DNA from: VMDH01 sp038108875
Lineage (GTDB): Bacteria > Pseudomonadota > Gammaproteobacteria > Magnimaribacterales > D2472
NCBI GenBank assembly: GCA_038108875.1
Contig: JAYNII010000020.1
Span: 1-12,012 of the forward strand
DNA length: 12,012 bases
Reading direction: 5' to 3'
Shown here one piece after another: positions 7,979 through 12,012 of the stretch; positions within the stretch are counted from its first letter, which is position 1, and every line of letters begins with the position of its first letter. The translations under genes were made by a program, and so were the position numbers. The notes beneath the pieces are model-generated. The model worked only from the letters and a program-made list of their open reading frames with translations, had not been told where the DNA came from and made no database searches.

Positions 7979-10141
7979 CTAAAAAGAATAAAAGTATTGG
8001 AACTTCAAATATATATTAGATGTTTCTAGCCTAAGATCGTGATCCTTAGAAAAAGTGGATTCTTGAAAAAATTGAGACCCTCCTGCATAAAAAATTGTAT
8101 ACGGATTAGGCGCCCATTTAACCAAGGTTTCTAGAAAATAGTTGTCATTAAATTCATTTTTTTCAATCTGTATTTTGATGTTAAGGTCATTATTAAAAGA
8201 GTAGGTAGATGAAATTCTATCTATACTTCCTGCATAAATATTTTCAGAGGTATAAGGATCTTTTAATTCGTAGTATCTACTACTTAGCCCAATGATTAAA
8301 TTATCATTCGGCTTATAGTAAATAGCATTATTATAAGTTTTTAGGTCTGCAATGATTGGTTTTTCAATACCGTAGGCAATTTCATCACCAAATTCACCGC
8401 TAACATCAAAGTACCATTGTTCACTTGGATAATAACCGAATGAGTAACTATTTTTTGATTTCTTACCAAAGTTATATTGATAATAAACTTCAGACATATC
8501 AGCTTTACGCTCAAAATTCAGATTAAAATTTTTGTCAGTCTCTATCTGAAGAGCATATTCGTACCTATCTCTAATTTTGTTGCCTTGAAGATCATACCTA
8601 TTTTGAGAGCTCGCCCTTAGACTTATCAAGCGAACTATTTGATCAAAACGCAAAGCTTTTCTAGTCCAATAATTTACCTCTTTAAATGCTGCTTGGCGGA
8701 TATAACCAACATCTGCACGAAAACCATCACTTATTTTTCTTACTCTAATTCCTGTAAAGAAATCGTTTTTATCTCTTGAGATTCTTATGTTATGCGCGTT
8801 ACCGCTAAAACTCTCACCGTCGAGTTCATAAGTATATTTTGCAAAAGTATCTTCTGTACCTATATTTCTTGTAGAAGGCTCAGTTGTATCAGTTGCTGCT
8901 GCATCAAATTGAAGATTGTAATAATCTAAAAAATTAATCTCTCCATCAAGTTCTAAAAGGGTATTGCTCCCACCTTCGTTATAGTTTCGGTTTGTGAGGA
9001 GCAATCCAATTTTTGAATAATTGGGAAGTGATTTTTTATATCTAGCTATTGTTACTCTACTTTTTCCAGCATTGGCAAGATAAGACTTATATAAACCGCT
9101 AGATTGATAGGGTGAGTTGGCATCAACTGAGCTTAGAAATAGAAAAGTACTTTCTTCGTTCTGTTGTATTAACTTGATGGCGTTTTGAGGATCATTTATA
9201 GATCTTGTATAAACAGTATCTAAAGTATTTTTAAGAAGATCCAAGCCCTCTAAAAAAAAAGTGCGCTTTTCAGGATATCTTAAGGCAAACGTTTCATTAA
9301 CATCAATTTGCGGTGCATCGGCTTCCACTTGAGAAAAATCAGGATTGATTGTGTATTCAATGAAAGAGCTAGTTGAGATGTCATAGAGACCACTAGCACC
9401 AATCTCTAAATCAGGTGTGTTTGATTTAAATTCTCCTAATTTACGTTCTCCAGATTTATTGATTGTTAAATAGGGATACAAGTACCTTCGATCCTCTTTT
9501 TTTATGTCTTTCAACTCGATAATTTTATTTGCCATACAAAATGTACAATTAATGGATGGGTCAATCACAAAATCTGCAAAAAGGGTTTGCACACCATTTT
9601 CAAATGATTTCCTAGCAAAGCCAATTCTAAATTTGTTAATCTCTGCTTCTTCGAATTGGAGCTCAGAAAAAGGAATCTGCAGTTCTACGCTATATCCATA
9701 CTTTGTAATTTGAGTTTTAGAGAAAAATAATATGTTCCAGCTCGCATCTTCTTCTCTATTAGAAATATGCTTCCAATCTAGTTGCGAGCCCATTGAGCTA
9801 ACACCAATACCCAGACTTATTCTATTATCATTATAAGGATCCAAAATAAGCGCTACAAAATCTTCATTCCATGCTGTATCTCTTGCCCTAAAAGTACCTC
9901 GGAGCTTTTCAGGGTCTCCGTGGACTTGAAATCCTACATACAGATTTTCAGCATCGTAGCTTATGAAAGCAGCAGTAAAAAGATTTGCTTTACTATTTAA
10001 AGCAGGGTTTATTTCATAATCGAGTTGGTATTTAAGGGCGTTGTCCCATTCTTCATCTATGAGTCCATCAATGGTTATTGCTGATGTATTTAAGGATATT
10101 AATAGTGCAAAAAATCTTAAAGAGACAAATCTATTGAGCAT
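7979..10141 (-). CDS. DUF5916 protein with CBM9-like N-terminal domain, outer-membrane type
   Basis: This is a 720-aa exported protein of unknown function. After a signal peptide (about 1-21), ITIDGLIDEEWDNA (22-35) begins a CBM9-like beta-sandwich (also LYVGFQV 67-73 and VELQIPFSELQF 152-163). NPDFSQVEAD (266-275) and YPEKRTFFLEG (289-299) are hallmarks of DUF5916. The remainder is rich in alternating aromatic strands and ends FQYFYSF, suggesting an outer-membrane beta-barrel. A CxxC (C199, C202) lies in the linker. It converges on the GH3 gene with one base between stop codons, so the 3' ends of the two transcripts must overlap. The glycan-binding-like domain and neighbours suggest a role in polysaccharide capture, but this is inference. 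No Shine-Dalgarno is evident before the ATG. Family call firm, function unknown. Confidence 0.85.
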   Translation of the reverse strand: MLNRFVSLRFFALLISLNTSAITIDGLIDEEWDNALKYQLDYEINPALNSKANLFTAAFISYDAENLYVGFQVHGDPEKLRGTFRARDTAWNEDFVALILDPYNDNRISLGIGVSSMGSQLDWKHISNREEDASWNILFFSKTQITKYGYSVELQIPFSELQFEEAEINKFRIGFARKSFENGVQTLFADFVIDPSINCTFCMANKIIELKDIKKEDRRYLYPYLTINKSGERKLGEFKSNTPDLEIGASGLYDISTSSFIEYTINPDFSQVEADAPQIDVNETFALRYPEKRTFFLEGLDLLKNTLDTVYTRSINDPQNAIKLIQQNEESTFLFLSSVDANSPYQSSGLYKSYLANAGKSRVTIARYKKSLPNYSKIGLLLTNRNYNEGGSNTLLELDGEINFLDYYNLQFDAAATDTTEPSTRNIGTEDTFAKYTYELDGESFSGNAHNIRISRDKNDFFTGIRVRKISDGFRADVGYIRQAAFKEVNYWTRKALRFDQIVRLISLRASSQNRYDLQGNKIRDRYEYALQIETDKNFNLNFERKADMSEVYYQYNFGKKSKNSYSFGYYPSEQWYFDVSGEFGDEIAYGIEKPIIADLKTYNNAIYYKPNDNLIIGLSSRYYELKDPYTSENIYAGSIDRISSTYSFNNDLNIKIQIEKNEFNDNYFLETLVKWAPNPYTIFYAGGSQFFQESTFSKDHDLRLETSNIYLKFQYFYSF

Positions 10142-10243
10142 TTGTATTAAATTATTTTCGTATATTCGTAAGCTTCTGCATTTTATGTTTTATCTCTGAT
10201 TAATGCCAGTAGCAATGATTTGTTTTTAGTCTTCTCAATACAA

Positions 10244-10261
10244 AAATTATAGGTATAATTT
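10244..10261. promoter_or_regulatory. palindromic -10 region between divergent genes
   Basis: AAATTATA-GG-TATAATTT is a perfect inverted repeat with a 2-bp centre. It offers a consensus TATAAT on the + strand (10254-10259) for rpmG and one on the - strand (10246-10251) for the DUF5916 gene, which would then have a leader of about 100 nt. No good -35 is visible for either direction. The + strand start of transcription would fall near 10265-10268, essentially at the first ATG of rpmG. Confidence 0.5.
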
Positions 10262-10267
10262 GCGACC

Positions 10268-10471
10268 ATGGCAGATGCAAAAAAGAAACAATCCAAGGTT
10301 TACATGATCCCAGAAGGGGAGACTAGAGATAGTCACACCTATCATTATATTGCTGTAAAGACTAAAAAATTCGTTGTGGAAAACCAAAAGCTACGGATGA
10401 AAAAGTTTAATCCTGTAAAAAGAGTTCATGAATGGTTTGTTGAAGCAAAGCTACCTCCTCATTCAAAATAA
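10268..10471 (+). CDS. rpmG: 50S ribosomal protein L33
   Basis: This is a small basic protein of the large ribosomal subunit, 67 aa against the usual 50-55. HTYHYIAVKTKK (23-34) and MKKFNPVKRVH..FVEAKL (44-62) match the L33 beta-strand pattern (HFYTTTKN... LKKFDPVVRxH..YKEAK). It lacks zinc-binding cysteines, so it is the C-minus form. Relative to E. coli there are extra residues near EGETRDS and a longer tail. Start choice: the ATG at 10268 keeps the N-terminal strand (KVYMIPEG), but the likely transcript would be almost leaderless. An internal ATG at 10304 has AAGG 5 nt upstream and would give a 55-aa protein. I keep the first start on homology. It stands alone, not beside rpmB as in E. coli. 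It converges with the dioxygenase gene with a 3-nt gap. Confidence 0.82.
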   Translation: MADAKKKQSKVYMIPEGETRDSHTYHYIAVKTKKFVVENQKLRMKKFNPVKRVHEWFVEAKLPPHSK

Positions 10472-10474
10472 ATT

Positions 10475-11611
10475 CTAAATTTTTTGGTCCTCCGTTTCAT
10501 CCATGTGCTTTTTAAGATAGTGCATGAAGGGAGTGCCTCCAGTTCCTGTGATGGTACTGCCACCTCTCCCAAAAGGATTTTTGATTTGAGATTGTTTATT
10601 AATGTAGGTTCCTGCGTACTCTAAGTGCAAAGCTCTGAAGGATCTTATTTCCTCAAGACAAGCATTATAAATATGAGAGGATTCATTTGAATCTTTGATT
10701 AATTGTCTAACAATTGAGGTTTGTTCTAATCCAGTTATAAAATCTCTATGTGGTTTTGGCATATAATCTCTCATCTCATTGAGATAATGTCGTAAGTTAT
10801 CATTGGTGTGTTCAATTTGTAATGCGCCATCTAAGGAGGGAATAATTGAGCTTTGAGCTCCAGTTTCTCCTCTATAGAATTGTGGCTTTTGATTAAACTC
10901 ACCTTCATAAATCAATCCATTCGGAAGATCTGGGTTATCTTTTGTTCCAAATATAAAGGGTCTAACTCTATGGTAGTAGATATAAGGATCACATTTTTCA
11001 GGCATCCTTCTAAAAATTTCATTTACTTGTTCCATAGAATTTCTTATAGCCGAGAGCCCACTTATCAAGTCATCCTGGTTAGATGATTTATCTAATTGGC
11101 TAATAATCTTAGCTGCAGTAATGGCTCCTCGGGCAGCATTTTCAATACAGACATGAATTGTTACAAACCAATCCTCGTCTACGCCACCTAAGAAATTAGT
11201 AATGAGTGCAACATTGTCTAGAGAGATAGATTCTTGAGTATTAATTTTGTACCAATTTTCTAGGCAATAGCTTGCATAGCTTAGAATTGGAGGCCTCTGC
11301 AAAATAGTGGAAGCTTTTACCCAAGGGCCAGCTAGCACTTTTGGTAATACCTCATTTGGTTCTTTATCTCCCCACATGTAAGCATGAGAAATAAATGACA
11401 AAAAGTTCATCGCTAAGTTTAAATTTAATTCATCTTCAATCACTTCATCAATACAAAGATCATTAACTCCCATCGCTTTGATTGACTTTTGAAGAGAACC
11501 CGTAAGTAGAAGTTTTGGAATCTCTTTTGCAATATCCTCCAGTCTATTAAGAGAAGAACTTTTAATAGAGAACGTTTTTAACGGCTCATGTGAACCCAGG
11601 AAACCATCCAT
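10475..11611 (-). CDS. indoleamine 2,3-dioxygenase family haem protein
   Basis: This is a 378-aa cytoplasmic haem enzyme of the IDO family, predicted to open the indole ring of L-tryptophan with O2 to give N-formylkynurenine. It follows human IDO1 over most of its length: RPPILSYASYCLENW (106-120), the central helix with F149, YYHRVRPF (212-219), LPNGLIYEG (229-237), AQSS (252-255), MRDYMPKPHRDF (280-291), FRALHLEYAGTYI (325-337) and GTGGTPFM (356-363). H329 aligns with the proximal haem ligand His346, R217 with Arg231, F149 with Phe163. The residue at the Ser167 position is His153, as in tryptophan 2,3-dioxygenases. The ATG is preceded by GGGGGG (complement of 11615-11620) at 4 nt spacing. 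No kynurenine-pathway gene is nearby, so the substrate is unproven. Confidence 0.88.
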   Translation of the reverse strand: MDGFLGSHEPLKTFSIKSSSLNRLEDIAKEIPKLLLTGSLQKSIKAMGVNDLCIDEVIEDELNLNLAMNFLSFISHAYMWGDKEPNEVLPKVLAGPWVKASTILQRPPILSYASYCLENWYKINTQESISLDNVALITNFLGGVDEDWFVTIHVCIENAARGAITAAKIISQLDKSSNQDDLISGLSAIRNSMEQVNEIFRRMPEKCDPYIYYHRVRPFIFGTKDNPDLPNGLIYEGEFNQKPQFYRGETGAQSSIIPSLDGALQIEHTNDNLRHYLNEMRDYMPKPHRDFITGLEQTSIVRQLIKDSNESSHIYNACLEEIRSFRALHLEYAGTYINKQSQIKNPFGRGGSTITGTGGTPFMHYLKKHMDETEDQKI

Positions 11612-11709
11612 TTACCCCCCTTATTTAGCATATTATTGTATCAACCAAAATTTATGCTGAGTACCCTTAAAAAAATTTAAAAAAACTTAAACTTTTTTCA
11701 AAAAAAGTA
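11612..11709. promoter_or_regulatory. AT-rich divergent regulatory region with A-tracts
   Basis: This is non-coding DNA between the dioxygenase start and the RNA promoter, and it is extremely AT-rich. It holds A7 at 11669-11675, A7 at 11679-11685, T6 at 11693-11698 and A7 at 11700-11706. ACTTTTTT-CA-AAAAAAGT (11691-11708) is a perfect inverted repeat. Roughly helical spacing of the tracts suggests bent DNA, and the position just upstream of a -35 suits an UP element for the rightward promoter. I could not pick a convincing leftward promoter for the dioxygenase gene. Confidence 0.45.
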
Positions 11710-11738
11710 TTGACCCCTCATTAAAAGGGGAGTATCTT
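11710..11738 (+). promoter_or_regulatory. promoter of the putative non-coding RNA
   Basis: TTGACC (11710-11715), a 17-bp spacer and TATCTT (11733-11738) form a plausible sigma70 promoter directly downstream of the A-tracts; transcription would start near 11745. CCCCT (11714-11718) and AGGGG (11726-11730) form an inverted repeat within and beside the spacer, a possible regulator site. Confidence 0.55.
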
Positions 11739-11744
11739 TATCTT

Positions 11745-11966
11745 TACCAACTCAAACCGACCAGCAACCAACTGCAGACGGAAACTGGAGAGAATGAGAA
11801 GGAAGAAGCTGAAGGGCGAAAGCGTTACTAAGAGTCGATGATAAAAAATAGCTTAGTAACCCACCAAGGAAGTAAAGAGATAATTTCCGAGGCGCTAAAG
11901 AGAATCTCACTTTAGACCCCTTCAAACTTCGAATGAAAGAACAGAGCCTTGGCTCTGTTTTTTTTT
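11745..11966 (+). ncRNA. putative structured non-coding RNA, family unassigned
   Basis: About 220 nt with its own promoter and a strong terminator, and no long reading frame. G+C rises sharply (31 of 60 bases at 11761-11820, against about 17 of 90 just upstream), typical of structured RNA in AT-rich genomes. Visible helices: GTTACTAAG (11824-11832) with CTTAGTAAC (11852-11860), a perfect 9-bp stem; CTAAAG (11895-11900) with CTTTAG (11910-11915); and a possible closing helix of GAAG + TGAAGGG (11805-11808, 11810-11816) with CCCTTCA + CTTC (11918-11924, 11927-11930). GCGAAAGC near 11816-11823 could be a GNRA cap. Several GGA triplets (for example CAAGGAAG near 11865) would suit CsrA-type binding. 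I do not see conserved elements of RNase P RNA, tmRNA, SRP RNA or 6S RNA. Confidence 0.55.
11940..11966 (+). terminator. strong intrinsic terminator of the putative RNA
   Basis: AACAGAGC (11940-11947) and GCTCTGTT (11952-11959) form an 8-bp stem with loop CTTG, ending in nine consecutive T (11958-11966). Orientation is rightward: the opposite strand has no comparable T-tract after the stem. The same stem sequence occurs in the terminator at 5531. Confidence 0.85.
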
Positions 11967-11968
11967 GG

Positions 11969-12012
11969 TTAAGAATTATAAACTTCTGGATCTTCTAATT
12001 TTCTAATCGTTG
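11969..12012 (-). CDS. possible 3' end of a minus-strand gene (partial)
   Basis: On the minus strand one frame stays open from the window edge to a TAA at 11971-11969 and encodes ...TIRKLEDPEVYNS. The other two minus frames and all three plus frames are closed within these bases. Fourteen codons are too few to identify a family, and an open frame this short could be chance. If real, the gene converges on the putative RNA and the terminator separates them. Confidence 0.35.
   Translation of the reverse strand, partial: TIRKLEDPEVYNS

Noticed and set aside
8151..8158. GTTGTCAT half-site of the sugar operator
   Set aside because: It lies inside the DUF5916 coding sequence, and the opposite half (AGAAAATA) does not match, so it is probably chance.
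11786..11915. Possible glycine riboswitch
   Set aside because: CTGGAGAG and CTGAAGGGCGAAAGC resemble the 5' conserved parts of a glycine aptamer, but the conserved 3' segment of CUCUCAGG followed by AAAAGGAC is not found at the right place. No rightward gene follows the terminator within the window.
11745..11966. RNase P RNA, tmRNA, SRP RNA or 6S RNA
   Set aside because: The GAGGAAAGUCC core of RNase P, a tRNA-Ala-like end for tmRNA, the SRP apical loop context and a long closed hairpin with central bubble for 6S were each looked for and not seen.

Overview
The window is compact, AT-rich bacterial DNA (by eye about 35-40% G+C) with very short intergenic gaps. It most resembles a streamlined marine gammaproteobacterium of the SAR86 type. 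Three things suggest this: a TonB-dependent receptor beside a GH3 exo-glucanase that resembles the Pseudoalteromonas enzyme ExoP, a vSGLT-like sodium/sugar symporter, and convergent genes whose stop codons lie 1-3 nt apart. The taxonomic call is inference; no rRNA or strict marker is present.

Positions 1-7977 (+ strand) look like a glucose/beta-glucan utilisation locus: Na+/sugar symporter (37-1602), glucokinase (1609-2538), a large outer-membrane TonB-dependent receptor (2627-5509) and a secreted GH3 glucan glucohydrolase (5575-7977). The likely route is that the receptor imports oligosaccharide, the GH3 enzyme releases glucose in the periplasm, the symporter takes it up and glucokinase phosphorylates it. 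A 20-bp near-perfect palindrome covers the predicted start of transcription before the receptor. A related, imperfect copy lies at the very start of the window, at almost the same distance from the symporter start codon. This points to one regulator, probably LacI-type, for both transcription units.

Positions 7979-10141 (- strand) encode a secreted or outer-membrane protein with an N-terminal CBM9-like domain and the DUF5916 beta-barrel signature. It converges on the GH3 gene with one base between stop codons. A 126-bp divergent gap containing a symmetric -10-like palindrome separates it from a solitary ribosomal protein L33 gene, rpmG (10268-10471, +). Convergent to rpmG, with a 3-nt gap, is an indoleamine 2,3-dioxygenase family haem protein (10475-11611, -).

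The last 400 bases have no long gene. They hold an A-tract-rich promoter region, a well-formed promoter, about 220 nt with RNA-like secondary structure and raised G+C, and a strong intrinsic terminator (11940-11966). I read this as an independent non-coding RNA gene that I cannot assign to a known family. It is the least explained element of the window. The final bases may be the 3' end of a further minus-strand gene.
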